64,000 bases of DNA from Candidatus Amarolinea dominans (GTDB lineage Bacteria > Chloroflexota > Anaerolineae > SSC4 > Amarolineaceae). Shown here piece after piece: positions 39,014 to 48,534 of the stretch. The notes under the pieces are model-generated. The model was not told where the DNA came from. It did not search any database and saw only the letters and a program-made list of their open reading frames with translations. The stretch covers positions 62,001-126,000 of the forward strand of contig JADJYJ010000030.1 in NCBI GenBank assembly GCA_016719785.1, read 5' to 3'. The position numbers and the translations under genes are program-made. Each line of letters opens with the position of its first letter. Position 1 is the first letter of the stretch.

Positions 39014-39511
39014 TCACTGGCCCGGTTTCCTCGTCAGCACAATGGCGCCCACAATGCCCACCAGCAGCAGCACCGACGTCAGCTCGAATGGCAGCAGGTA
39101 GGAGGTGAAAAGCGCACTGCCAATGGCTTGCGTGCTCCCACCGTCCGGCGCGCCCGTCGTCGCCGGATTCGCCAGCGGCGTCAGCAGCGCGTAAGTCAAC
39201 GCGGCCACCAGCAGAACGCCCAGGCCCACCGCCAGGCCACGCGTCCACACCCGCGCCGGCGCGATCGTGTCGCTCACTCGCCACCCTATCAGCATGATGA
39301 CGAACAGGAAAAGCACCACAATCGCACCGGCGTAGACAATGATCTGCGCCGCAGCCAGAAACTGGGCGTTGAGCAGAATGTACATCACCGCCAGGCTGGC
39401 AAAGTTCAGCAGGAGGAACAGCGCGCTTTTTACCGGGTTGCGCGCGGCCACGAGAGCGACGGCCCCCGCAATGGCGATCAGGGCCAGGGCAAAAAACAAG
39501 ACAAGCGGCAT
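39014..39511 (-). CDS. nuoJ: NADH-quinone oxidoreductase subunit J
   Basis: 165 residues, five TM helices. The family motif QIIVYAGAIVVLFLFVIML is present in TM3, the helix with the coupling pi-bulge. It lies between nuoI and nuoK in standard order. Confidence 0.95.
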   Translation of the reverse strand: MPLVLFFALALIAIAGAVALVAARNPVKSALFLLLNFASLAVMYILLNAQFLAAAQIIVYAGAIVVLFLFVIMLIGWRVSDTIAPARVWTRGLAVGLGVLLVAALTYALLTPLANPATTGAPDGGSTQAIGSALFTSYLLPFELTSVLLLVGIVGAIVLTRKPGQ

Positions 39512-39521
39512 AGCTTCCCTT

Positions 39522-40010
39522 TCACACGTCCGACCGGATCACAACGTTCGGCTCCGGCGAGTTGAGCAGGTCTTCCTTGGTCAATATCAGGTCACGGCGG
39601 GTATACTGGGCCAGCGATAAATCGTGCCCCAGCACAATCGCCTCCACCGGGCAGGCTTCTTCGCAATCACCGCAAAAAATGCAGCGCAGCAGGTTGACCT
39701 CGTACACACGCGCGTAGCGCTCGCCCGGCGACACACGCCCGCTATCGCTGTTTTCCGCCGCCTCCACCAGGATCGCCCCGGTCGGGCAGGCCGCCTCGCA
39801 CAGCGAACAGCCGATGCAGCGTTCCAGGCCGTTTTCATAGCGCCGCAAATAGTGCCGCCCACGAAAGCGCGGATAAATCGAAGCCGGCTGCTCGGGGAAC
39901 TCCACCGTCACCGGCGCCTGGAACAGATGCTTGAGGGTGGTTCCCATCGCCTGCGCAATCTGGAAAGTGCCCCGGAAAGAATCCCGGATAGTATCGTTAA
40001 ATGCTGACAT
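39522..40010 (-). CDS. nuoI: NADH-quinone oxidoreductase subunit I
   Basis: 162 residues, peripheral-arm ferredoxin subunit carrying two [4Fe-4S] clusters (N6a/N6b): CIGCSLCEAACPTGAI and CIFCGDCEEACPVEAI. An N-terminal amphipathic region (TLKHLFQAPVTVEFPEQP) anchors it to the membrane arm. Confidence 0.97.
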   Translation of the reverse strand: MSAFNDTIRDSFRGTFQIAQAMGTTLKHLFQAPVTVEFPEQPASIYPRFRGRHYLRRYENGLERCIGCSLCEAACPTGAILVEAAENSDSGRVSPGERYARVYEVNLLRCIFCGDCEEACPVEAIVLGHDLSLAQYTRRDLILTKEDLLNSPEPNVVIRSDV

Positions 40011-40072
40011 GACTCTACTCGCTGATTCTGTCGCGCAATCCGCCGGATTGCAGCCTGCAATAAGAACAACGG

Positions 40073-41077
40073 CTAACCAATGACCACCTTCAGTACCGCT
40101 GTCACCGCCAGGTAGGCCAGGGACAGCGGCAGCAGAAACTTCCAGCTAAAACGCATCAATTGGTCATAGCGCGCACGCGGGATGCTCGCGCGCACCCAGA
40201 TGAACAGGAACAACACCGCAACCACTTTGAGGAAGAAGTAGACAAGTCCCAGCCCGGGGAACTGGTCCACCAACGGCCCCTTCCAGCCGCCGAAGAAGAG
40301 CGTCGTCATGATCGCACTGCTGGTAATCATGTTGATGTACTCCGACATAAAGAACAGCGCAAACTTGATGCCGCCATATTCGGTTTGGAAACCGGCAATC
40401 AGCTCATTCTCCGTTTCCGGCAGGTCGAACGGCGAACGGTTGGTTTCAGCCAGCGCGCAGATGAAGTACGGAATGAACGCCACCATCATCCACAACGACT
40501 GCCACAGCGCTCGCGGCGTCTCCACCATTCCCCGCAGGCTGAGCGTGCCCGTGATGATGACGAAACTCGCCAGCAGGACCCCCATCGGCAGCTCGTAGCT
40601 CACCATCTGCGCGCTCGCTCGCAGCGCGCCCAGGATCGAATAGTTGTTGTTGGACGACCAGCCGGCCAGAATAATACCATAGGTGCCCACACTCGCAATC
40701 GCCAGCACATAGAGCAACGCGATATTGACATCAGCCATGAAGAAGTCAATCTTGCGCCCAAACAGCATCATCGAAGGGGCGATCGGCACCACCGCAAAGG
40801 CCACCAGGGCCGGCAAGAGCGATAAAGCCGGCGCCAGCAGGTACACCGGTTTATCCACGTGCGCGGGCACCACTTCTTCCTTGAAAATCGCCTTCAACGC
40901 GTCCGCCACCGGCTGCCCCAGGCCAAACTTCCAGGCCCGGTTCGGCCCATAACGCACCTGAAAACGCGCCACCAGCTTGCGCTCGTACCACGTCAGGTAG
41001 GCAAAGGCCGTCAATAGGCCAATGATCAGCACCAGGCTCTTGATGATCGGAATGACGACGAGACTCATCCAGTCCAT
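40073..41077 (-). CDS. nuoH: NADH-quinone oxidoreductase subunit H
   Basis: 334 residues, eight or nine TM helices. The conserved RYGPNRAWKFGLGQPVADALK loop near the N terminus and ETNRSPFDLPETENELIAGF are hallmarks of NuoH, which forms the quinone entry site with NuoB/NuoD. It starts at ATG 41077, 25 bp after nuoG. Confidence 0.97.
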   Translation of the reverse strand: MDWMSLVVIPIIKSLVLIIGLLTAFAYLTWYERKLVARFQVRYGPNRAWKFGLGQPVADALKAIFKEEVVPAHVDKPVYLLAPALSLLPALVAFAVVPIAPSMMLFGRKIDFFMADVNIALLYVLAIASVGTYGIILAGWSSNNNYSILGALRASAQMVSYELPMGVLLASFVIITGTLSLRGMVETPRALWQSLWMMVAFIPYFICALAETNRSPFDLPETENELIAGFQTEYGGIKFALFFMSEYINMITSSAIMTTLFFGGWKGPLVDQFPGLGLVYFFLKVVAVLFLFIWVRASIPRARYDQLMRFSWKFLLPLSLAYLAVTAVLKVVIG

Positions 41078-41102
41078 AGTTGTCTCTTGCTTTCTCCCGC
41101 CC

Positions 41103-43739
41103 CTACGCCTTGCTCACGGCGATGCGCGCCGCAACCGCCTGACCAGTCAACAGGTTGGCCGGTTCGCCGGTCTGGCCTGATGGCACCCAGGCGCTGCCCG
41201 GCTGCACGCTGGCATCCACCTTAACCTGCAGCGTCACCTGGCCGGCCGCCGATGACACCGTCACATTATCGCCGGCGGACAGCCCCAGGGCCTGCGCATC
41301 GGCCGCATTCAGCCCCACGAACGGCGCCGGCGTCAGTTGAGCGATCTTCTCGGTGGCCCGCAGCAGACGGCCGCCGTCGAACAGCAGCGTGCCCCCCACC
41401 AGCGCCAGCGGATACGCGCCGTCGCCGCCGGAGGTCTTGAGATCCACGGCCTGGAATTTGCGATTAGCCGCGGGCCTGGCGCTCGTTTGTTTGCCGGTCG
41501 CGGCCAGGGCATCCCAGTGAATCCCTGCGTAGGCAGGGATGGCGCGACTGATTTCCTGCATGATCGCGGCCAGCGAATCGAAGTCGAAGCCGGACCGGCG
41601 CCGCGCTGTCCTGGCAGCCTTGTCCTTGCCCTTCTTCTCCTCACGCTTCTCTGCCGCGGCCGGCGCTGTGCCTGCCTTCTTGTCCAGCGGCCACAGCCGC
41701 GCCAGGTGCAACAGAATCGCCCAATCGGCCGCGGCCTGCCCATGCGGGCGGTTGCCGGCCAGGCTGCGCTGCACGCGGCCCTCCAGATTGGTAAACGTGC
41801 CATCGGCTTCGATGAACGACGCAGCCGCCGGCAGCACCACATCGGCCAGGTTGGCGGTTTCGCTCAAGAAAATGTCCTGCACCACCAGGAAATCGAGTTT
41901 TGCCAGGGCGGCGCGGGCGGCGGCGCTGTCCGCGGCGGGGTCGGCGCCCATGACGTAGAGCGCCTTCACCCCGCCGGCGATCATCTGCCCATAGCTGAGA
42001 CCAGGCTGCGCCGGCAGCGGCGCGTTCCACAGCCGCCCCAGGTGCTCACGCGCCGCGGCATCGTCCAGGCTGGCTTGTCCCGGCAACTGCGCCGGCAGCA
42101 GCCCCATATCGCGGGCGCCCTGGCTGTTGGCCTCAAGGCCCACGTAGGCCAGGCGCTCGCCATGACCGCACAGCCAGACCAGGTTCTGCAGGGCTTGCAG
42201 GGTCGCCGCGCCAGCCGGGCCACGCGTCAGCAGCGGGCCAAACAGGATGAGCGGGTTCTTGGCCTGCGCCAATGCCTGGGCCGCGGCTTCCAGCGCCTGC
42301 TGCTCGACGCCGGCCAGGGCCTTGACCACCGCGGGCGTGACTTCGCTCACCCAGCCGGCCAGTTGCGCATAGTTGGGAATGCGACGGGCCGCCGGCTCAT
42401 TCTCCCATTTATTCTTCAGAATCGCCCGCGCCATGCCGTGGAACAGCGCCACTTCGCCGCCGGGACGATAGGGCAGGTAAGTCCCCGGATACTTAGTCAG
42501 TTCAACCCGGCGCGGGTGCGCGATGAGCAGCCTGGCGCCCTTGCGCCGCGCGGCGCGCTTGATGAACAGCTCCAGCACCGGCGCCTCTTCGGACGGATCG
42601 AAGCCCAGGAGGACGATCAAATCGGCGCTGTCCACCTGGCGCAGGGCCGGCAGGCCGTTGCTGATGGCCGCCACCTCCGCGCCAAAACGATGATCCACGT
42701 TGTTCGTGCCTACCAACGTGCGCATCAGCTTCTGCAGCAGATAGCTGGTCTCGTTCGCCAGTTTGGCCGAGCCGATCGCGCCCACAGCCGCCGGCCCGCT
42801 GGTCTGCGCGATCCCGCTCAAACGGTCCGCGACCAGGGTCAGCGCCGCGTCCCATGTGGACGGTTCCAGCGCGCCGCCCTTGCTGCGACGCACGAGCGGC
42901 GTGGTCAGGCGTTGTGGGCTGTTGACGTAGTCCACGGCAAAGCGCCCCTTATCGCACAGCCACAGGTCGTTGACCGCCGCATTCTCGCGCGCCATCACCC
43001 GGCGCAGTTCGTTGTGACGCACATCCGCCCGCACGTTGCAGCCCACCGCACAGTGCGTGCAGATCGTCTCTACCCCCTCGATGGCCCACGGCCGGTAGCG
43101 GAAGCGCGAGACGCGATTGGTCAGCGCGCCCACGGGGCACAGGTCAATGATGTTGCCCGAGGTCTTGGCGTCCACCGGCCGGCCGGGGAAGATGTCAATG
43201 ATGGTCTCGCCGCCGCGCTCGAACAGACCCAACTGTGGCTTATCTTCCCACTCTTCCAGGTAACGGGTACAGCGCCAGCACAGAATGCAGCGCTCCTGGT
43301 CGAGCATGATCAGATCGCTGATGGGGTAGTGCTTCTGCTTGCGCCGCTTCGGCTCCACAAACTGACTCAGCCCAGGGCCATACTCGAAGGTCTGATCCTG
43401 CAACGGGCACTCGCCGCCCTTGTCGCAGATGGGGCAATCGAGCGGGTGGTTGGCCAGGATGAAGGCCAGCGTCGCTTCCTGCGTCTCCTTGACCAGCTTC
43501 GTATCCGTTTTGACGATCATGCCCTCCGCGACCGGCACGGTGCAGGCCGTCTGCAGGCGTTGGCCGCGGCTGTCGCCAATCTCGCACAGGCACATGCGGC
43601 ACGCGCCCAGTGGATCGAGCCGCGAATGCGAGCAGAAGACAGGAATATCGGCTCCGATTGTCTTGGCCGCGTCTGTCACCAGCGTGCCCGCAGGCACGGA
43701 GACCGGACGGTCATCTATTGTCAGGTTGATATTAGCCAT
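41103..43739 (-). CDS. nuoG: NADH-quinone oxidoreductase subunit G
   Basis: 878 residues. An N-terminal [2Fe-2S] domain (FCSHSRLDPLGACRMCLCE), the His-Cys3 motif (HPLDCPICDKGGECPLQDQ) and a [4Fe-4S] domain (CILCWRCTRYLEEW) are followed by the long molybdopterin-oxidoreductase-like domain, which no longer binds a cofactor in most complex I. It routes electrons along the peripheral arm. ATG 43739, five bases past the nuoEF stop, is the start; the frame upstream is shadow. A Lys/Ala-rich insertion (about residues 680-720: KREEKKGKDKAARTARR) interrupts the late region and is unlike typical NuoG. Confidence 0.93.
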   Translation of the reverse strand: MANINLTIDDRPVSVPAGTLVTDAAKTIGADIPVFCSHSRLDPLGACRMCLCEIGDSRGQRLQTACTVPVAEGMIVKTDTKLVKETQEATLAFILANHPLDCPICDKGGECPLQDQTFEYGPGLSQFVEPKRRKQKHYPISDLIMLDQERCILCWRCTRYLEEWEDKPQLGLFERGGETIIDIFPGRPVDAKTSGNIIDLCPVGALTNRVSRFRYRPWAIEGVETICTHCAVGCNVRADVRHNELRRVMARENAAVNDLWLCDKGRFAVDYVNSPQRLTTPLVRRSKGGALEPSTWDAALTLVADRLSGIAQTSGPAAVGAIGSAKLANETSYLLQKLMRTLVGTNNVDHRFGAEVAAISNGLPALRQVDSADLIVLLGFDPSEEAPVLELFIKRAARRKGARLLIAHPRRVELTKYPGTYLPYRPGGEVALFHGMARAILKNKWENEPAARRIPNYAQLAGWVSEVTPAVVKALAGVEQQALEAAAQALAQAKNPLILFGPLLTRGPAGAATLQALQNLVWLCGHGERLAYVGLEANSQGARDMGLLPAQLPGQASLDDAAAREHLGRLWNAPLPAQPGLSYGQMIAGGVKALYVMGADPAADSAAARAALAKLDFLVVQDIFLSETANLADVVLPAAASFIEADGTFTNLEGRVQRSLAGNRPHGQAAADWAILLHLARLWPLDKKAGTAPAAAEKREEKKGKDKAARTARRRSGFDFDSLAAIMQEISRAIPAYAGIHWDALAATGKQTSARPAANRKFQAVDLKTSGGDGAYPLALVGGTLLFDGGRLLRATEKIAQLTPAPFVGLNAADAQALGLSAGDNVTVSSAAGQVTLQVKVDASVQPGSAWVPSGQTGEPANLLTGQAVAARIAVSKA

Positions 43740-43743
43740 GGGT

Positions 43744-45612
43744 TCAATCCAGCTCTGCTGCGTTCGTGGACGGCCGATAGGTGGGCCGCAGCGGCATCTC
43801 GGGGCGGTCCAGACCAGGATTCTTCTCTCTGATGTACTGCTCGAACTCCGGCCGGAACTTGTCCAGGTGACTCTGCAGCCCCCAAACCGCGGCATCGCCG
43901 AACGGACAGAAGGCGCGGCCGCCGGCCACGAAGTTCGTGATCGAGCGGGCCAGGTCGAGATCGCTGAGATTGCCCTCGCCGGCCTCGATGCGGATCAAGA
44001 TCTTTTCCAGCCAGGAGGTGCCCTCACGGCACGGCGTACACTTGCCGCACGATTCCTCACGGTAGAACGACAGCGTGCGCCGGGCAACTTCCACCAGGGA
44101 TTGTCCTTCGCCGATGACGATCACGCCGGCCGAACCAAGCATCGAGCCTGCGCCCTGGATGCTTTCGTAGTCCAGCGGTGTGTCGAGCTGCGTTTCGGTC
44201 AGCAGTTTCATCGAAAGGCCGCCCGGAACCACCGCCTTCACCGGCCGATCGTCCGGGGTGCCGCCGCCGTAGGTGTAGATCAACTCGCGCAGCGTGGTGG
44301 CGTGCGGCAGTTCATACAGACCGGGACGCTTGACCCAGCCGCTCAGGCAAAAGATGCGGAAGCCGGAACTCTTCTCGGTGCCGAACTGTTTGTACCAGGC
44401 CGCGCCGTGCCTGATGACGTGGGGCACATTGCAGATCGTTTCGACGTTGTTGACCACCGTCGGCTTGCGATACAGCCCTTCGACGGCCGGGAAGGGCGGC
44501 TTGAGCCGCGGGTGGCCGCGCCCCCCCTCCAGCGAGCTGAGCAGCGCGGTCTCTTCGCCGCACTCATACGCGCCCGCGCCGCGATGGACGATGATGTCCA
44601 ATTCGTTGGCGGTTCCGAACTGGCCCTTGCCCAGGAAGCCCCTGGCTCCGGCCTCGGCAATGGCCTGCAGCAGGCGCGTGGTCGCAAAGTAGTACTCGCC
44701 GCGGATATAGATGAAGGCCTGCTTGCATTCAACCGCATAGGCCGCCAGGATGATGCCCTCGATCAACTGATGCGGGTCATACTCCATAATCATGCGGTCT
44801 TTGAAGGTGCCCGGCTCCGACTCATCGGCGTTGACCACCAGGTAGCGCGGATAGACGCCGGCCGGCAGGAAACCCCACTTGACGCCCGCAGGAAAGCCGG
44901 CGCCACCGCGACCGCGCACGTTGGCCGCCTTGACCTCTTCCAGCACCTCTTTGGGCGTCTTGGTGGTCAGCGCCAGGTGCGCGGTCTCATAGCCGCCGTC
45001 ACGGATGTAGACCTCAATCGTGTGCGAGTCTGGCTTGTCCACATTCGCCAGCAGATAGCGCGGTTCCATGCCGCCGTGTCTGTACGGCCCGGCCGGGTAA
45101 CGTTCACAGGTCTCGAAGCCCTGGCCGGAACCAATCAGGCCAAGCGCCTGCTCGACTTTTTCGGCCGCGTCGAGTTCCTCGAAATAGCGAATCTTGCCGG
45201 TCGCCCGCTCCGTCGCCATGAACATCGGCGCGGTGCCGCACGCGCCGAGGCATTCCATATGATCGAGCGTGAACTTGCCGTCGGGCGTCGTCTCTCCGTA
45301 ATCAACCCCCAGCGCCTGCTTGAGCTGATTGGCGCAGCCTGTGGCCCCGCGCAGTTGGCAAGGCACGTTGGTGCATACCTCCAGGTGATACTCGCCCACC
45401 GGGTGTAGATTGAACATGGAGTAGAAGGACGCCACCTCTTCCACTTCGGCCGGCATCAGGCCAAAGAGTTGAGCGACATCCTGCAGCGCGGCCGCCGGCA
45501 GCCAACCCGCTTCACGCTGAGCCACATAGAGCGCCGGCAGCAGGGCCGAAAGACCCTGAGGGTAGCGCGCCATCAGTTCTTTGATTTCAGTTTGTGCTAA
45601 GTCAGAAAGCAT
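43744..45612 (-). CDS. nuoEF: fused NADH-quinone oxidoreductase subunits E and F
   Basis: 622 residues in one continuous frame. Residues about 1-165 are NuoE (thioredoxin-like, [2Fe-2S] cysteines in CTNVPCQLRGA and MECLGACGTAP). From about residue 190 (MEPRYLLANVDKPDS) the protein is NuoF: NADH-binding GRGGAGFPAGVKWGF, FMN-binding GAGAYECGEETALLSSLEG, and [4Fe-4S] ESCGKCTPCREGT. It catalyses NADH oxidation by FMN. NuoE and NuoF are separate genes in most bacteria; here no stop or start intervenes. ATG 45612 is chosen, 13 bp after nuoCD. Confidence 0.93.
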   Translation of the reverse strand: MLSDLAQTEIKELMARYPQGLSALLPALYVAQREAGWLPAAALQDVAQLFGLMPAEVEEVASFYSMFNLHPVGEYHLEVCTNVPCQLRGATGCANQLKQALGVDYGETTPDGKFTLDHMECLGACGTAPMFMATERATGKIRYFEELDAAEKVEQALGLIGSGQGFETCERYPAGPYRHGGMEPRYLLANVDKPDSHTIEVYIRDGGYETAHLALTTKTPKEVLEEVKAANVRGRGGAGFPAGVKWGFLPAGVYPRYLVVNADESEPGTFKDRMIMEYDPHQLIEGIILAAYAVECKQAFIYIRGEYYFATTRLLQAIAEAGARGFLGKGQFGTANELDIIVHRGAGAYECGEETALLSSLEGGRGHPRLKPPFPAVEGLYRKPTVVNNVETICNVPHVIRHGAAWYKQFGTEKSSGFRIFCLSGWVKRPGLYELPHATTLRELIYTYGGGTPDDRPVKAVVPGGLSMKLLTETQLDTPLDYESIQGAGSMLGSAGVIVIGEGQSLVEVARRTLSFYREESCGKCTPCREGTSWLEKILIRIEAGEGNLSDLDLARSITNFVAGGRAFCPFGDAAVWGLQSHLDKFRPEFEQYIREKNPGLDRPEMPLRPTYRPSTNAAELD

Positions 45613-45625
45613 GTTTTCATTAATC

Positions 45626-47389
45626 CTAGCGATCCACATCGCCCAACACGATGTCGAGAGAGCCGATGGACGCCACCAGGTCCGAAAGTAAATGGCCGCG
45701 GGCCATCGTGTCGAGCGATTGCAGGTGAACAAACGACGGGCCGCGCACGTGCAGGCGGTAAGGTTTTGCGCTGCCATCCGAGATGATGAAATAGCCGTGC
45801 TCGCCCTTGGAGGCCTCGATGGTCGAGTAGATCTCCATCGGCGGCACATGGAAACCCTCTGTCATCAGCTTGAAGTGATGAATGAGCGATTCCATGCTGC
45901 GGTCCAGCTCCGCACGCGGCGGCAACGCCACCTTACGATCGGCCGTCTTCACAGGGCCAGCGGGCAGATTGGCTGCGGCTTGCTGCACGATGCGCAAACT
46001 CTGCCGCATCTCCTGCATACGCACCAGGTAGCGCCCGTAGGTGTCGCCCAATTCAGAGGTGGGCACCTCGAAGTCGTAGTTTTCATAGCCGGAGTACGGC
46101 CGCGCCTTGCGAATGTCGTACTTGACGCCGCTGCCGCGCAGCATGGGGCCGGTGCAACTGAGCGCCAGCGCCTGGTCGCGGGTCAGCACGCCAATCCCCT
46201 GCGTGCGAGCTTTCCACAGCACGCTGTCGGTCAACATGCCCTCGTAATCATCCAAATGGGCAGGCATCAGGGCCAGGAAGTCCTGCAGCCGCGGCATGAA
46301 GGCCGGCGGCAGGTCCTGCCAGACGCCGCCAATGCGGATGTACGAGGTGGTCAAGCGGGCGCCGCATACCATCTCGAACAGATCGAGGATCATCTCGCGC
46401 TCTCGAAACGCGTACATCAGCAGCGACATGATGGTGCCGGAAAGGTCGAGCACATGCGTCGCCAGCCACAGCAGGTGCGAGGCGATACGCTGCAGCTCGG
46501 CCATGATGACACGGATGACCTGCGCCCGCGCTGGAATCTCGATGTCGAGCATGCGCTCCACAGCCACGCAGTAGGCCAGGTTGTTTTGCATGGCCGACGC
46601 GTAGTCCATGCGGTCGGTGTAAAAGACAAAATCCTTGTAACGCTTGCTTTCGCCAGACTTCTCGAAGCCGGAGTGCAGATAGCCGACGTCAGGCGCCACG
46701 CGCACCACATTTTCACCGTCCAACTCAACGATGAGGCGCAGGACGCCGTGCGTGCTCGGATGCTGCGGCCCCATGTTGACCACCATGTGCTTGCTGCTGT
46801 CCATGCCCGCGGGCATGGACGGCGCCAGCGATTCGGCCGGCAGAATCTGGCGACCCAGGCTGGCAAATTCTGGCTCGCCCCAGGTCACGGTAAAAGGCAC
46901 CGGTTCGCCGCCCAGCGGCGCGTCCTTGCGCAAGGGATGGCCCTGCCAGTTGTCAGGCAGCAGGATGCGGCGCAGATCAGGGTGTCCCTCGTAGCGCACG
47001 CCGAGCAGATCGAAGGCCTCGCGTTCCATCCATCCGGCGCCGGCCCACAGCGGAGTCAGGCTGGGCACCTTGGGCGCATCGCCGCCGGGGGCAGGAGTGC
47101 GCAGACGGAGCTTGCGATTGTGCGTGGTGTCGTACAGATTCCAGATGGCGGTGAAGCGCGGGCTGTGGCCCAACTTCAGGCCGTCAATGGCCGTGGCGTC
47201 TGACATCAGGTCGAAGCCGTGCTCGTCGCGCAGCGCGTGCGCCACCGCGAACACCTTGTCCGGCCGCACGGTGACGGACGGATCGCCGCGAAAGGCCTCG
47301 GCAGCATCCAGGATCGCGTCCCCAAAACGGGCACGTAAGGCTTCTTCCACTTCTTCCACACGAACGGTTATGCTTGCAGCAGAGTCCAT
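45626..47389 (-). CDS. nuoCD: fused NADH-quinone oxidoreductase subunits C and D
   Basis: 587 residues. The N-terminal ~185 residues are NuoC (30-kDa type; WMEREAFDLLGVRYEGHPDLRRI shortened to WMEREAFDLLGVRYEGHPD). From about residue 200 (HMVVNMGPQHPSTHGVLRL) the protein is NuoD (49-kDa type) and ends FLQS-like SLDIVLGDVDR. NuoD forms the quinone site with NuoB. Fusion of C and D is known from Enterobacteria and some other lineages. Confidence 0.95.
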   Translation of the reverse strand: MDSAASITVRVEEVEEALRARFGDAILDAAEAFRGDPSVTVRPDKVFAVAHALRDEHGFDLMSDATAIDGLKLGHSPRFTAIWNLYDTTHNRKLRLRTPAPGGDAPKVPSLTPLWAGAGWMEREAFDLLGVRYEGHPDLRRILLPDNWQGHPLRKDAPLGGEPVPFTVTWGEPEFASLGRQILPAESLAPSMPAGMDSSKHMVVNMGPQHPSTHGVLRLIVELDGENVVRVAPDVGYLHSGFEKSGESKRYKDFVFYTDRMDYASAMQNNLAYCVAVERMLDIEIPARAQVIRVIMAELQRIASHLLWLATHVLDLSGTIMSLLMYAFREREMILDLFEMVCGARLTTSYIRIGGVWQDLPPAFMPRLQDFLALMPAHLDDYEGMLTDSVLWKARTQGIGVLTRDQALALSCTGPMLRGSGVKYDIRKARPYSGYENYDFEVPTSELGDTYGRYLVRMQEMRQSLRIVQQAAANLPAGPVKTADRKVALPPRAELDRSMESLIHHFKLMTEGFHVPPMEIYSTIEASKGEHGYFIISDGSAKPYRLHVRGPSFVHLQSLDTMARGHLLSDLVASIGSLDIVLGDVDR

Positions 47390-47453
47390 AAATGATTGAA
47401 TCCAGTCTCACTTGACTCATTGACGCGTCGCTGTCACCGCGGTGATCAGGTGA

Positions 47454-47972
47454 TCAGGCGGCGGTTATTTCTGGCTGGGTTGCAGTGGCGTTGGGGAAAC
47501 GTCCCAACTTCTCACGACCGATCTTCTCTTGCAGCTTGGTCAGCGCGTAGAGGAGGGCTTCGGGGCGAGGGGGGCAGCCGGGGACATAGACATCCACCGG
47601 AATAATTTTATCCACGCCCTGAATGATGGCGTAGTTGTTGAAAGGGCCGCCGGCCGAGGCGCAGATGCCCATGGCGATGACCCATTTCGGTTCGGCCATC
47701 TGGTCATACAGGTGCTTGATGACCGGGGCCATCTTGTTGGACACGCGGCCAGAGACGATCATCAGGTCAGCCTGGCGCGGCGAGGCGCGGAAGAGTTCGG
47801 AGCCAAAGCGGGCAATGTCATGCCGGGAGATGCCGCTGGCGATCATTTCGAGGGCACAGCAAGCCAAGCCAAAGAGCAGGGGCCACACCGAGTTGCTGCG
47901 ACTCCAATTGACCGCTTTTTCAAGCGTCGTGGTGATGACAGAATCGTCCGGTAGTTGATTCTCAAGACCCAT
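47454..47972 (-). CDS. nuoB: NADH-quinone oxidoreductase subunit B
   Basis: 172 residues. N2 [4Fe-4S] ligands are present: the tandem Cys of GLACCALEM, GICASAGG and VPGCPPRPEALL. This is the terminal cluster that reduces quinone. The ATG at 47972 is used; upstream frame to 48041 is shadow of nuoA. It follows nuoA with a four-base gap. Confidence 0.96.
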   Translation of the reverse strand: MGLENQLPDDSVITTTLEKAVNWSRSNSVWPLLFGLACCALEMIASGISRHDIARFGSELFRASPRQADLMIVSGRVSNKMAPVIKHLYDQMAEPKWVIAMGICASAGGPFNNYAIIQGVDKIIPVDVYVPGCPPRPEALLYALTKLQEKIGREKLGRFPNATATQPEITAA

Positions 47973-47976
47973 GTGC

Positions 47977-48351
47977 CTAATTCCAGTCCAGGGCGCCCTT
48001 GCGCCACACGTAGACGTAGCCAACCAGGAGGAGAAGGACAAAGACCCCCATCTCGATCAGGCCAAACAGGCCGAGTTGACCGAGCAGCACTGCCCAGGGG
48101 TAGAGAAAGATGACCTCGATATCAAAGAGGATGAAGAGCACAGCGACCACGTAATAATGCACGGGAAAACGGCGCCGCGCATCATGAAACGGGATCATGC
48201 CCGACTCGATGGGTGCGAGCTTGGTTTTTGTGGGGCGTTGGGGGCCAAGCACCGACGGAACGATGATGGCGATTGCCGAAAACAGGATAGCGATAAGAAA
48301 AAGCACTAACAGCGGGATGTAGTCTAACGACACGCAACCTCCCAAATTCAA
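47977..48351 (-). CDS. nuoA: NADH-quinone oxidoreductase subunit A
   Basis: 124 residues, three TM helices. Family features are KLAPIESGMIPFHDARRRFP (loop near the quinone channel) and FDIEVIFLYPWA. It is the first gene of the nuo operon. The upstream promoter at 48469-48497 and a leader of about 110 bases precede it. Confidence 0.94.
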   Translation of the reverse strand: MNLGGCVSLDYIPLLVLFLIAILFSAIAIIVPSVLGPQRPTKTKLAPIESGMIPFHDARRRFPVHYYVVAVLFILFDIEVIFLYPWAVLLGQLGLFGLIEMGVFVLLLLVGYVYVWRKGALDWN

Positions 48352-48387
48352 TTGTTGAACGCTACGCGCCAGAGGCTATACAAAACA

Positions 48388-48411
48388 TCACCCCACACGG
48401 CGTGTGAGGTG
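48388..48411 (-). promoter_or_regulatory. hairpin in the nuo leader
   Basis: CACCCCACACGGCGTGTGAGGTG can form a stem (CACAC/GTGTG core and CACC/GGTG outer arms with one mismatch) about 40 bases before nuoA. It could be a leader structure or an old terminator of ldh. It has no U-tract. Confidence 0.45.
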
Positions 48412-48468
48412 ACGACCATGACACCTGATTGGTATTTTAGTTACATCGTGCCTTTTGTCACTACCGTT

Positions 48469-48497
48469 ATTGTAACATGACGATAGGCACTTGTCAA
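48469..48497 (-). promoter_or_regulatory. sigma-70 promoter of the nuo operon
   Basis: Minus strand TTGACA (48497-48492), 17 bases, TACAAT (48474-48469). Transcription would start near 48462, leaving a ~110-base leader before nuoA. Confidence 0.78.
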
Positions 48498-48534
48498 TCT
48501 CTGTAAGCCGTGCAGCCGATGCAGCCCTGTGCCG

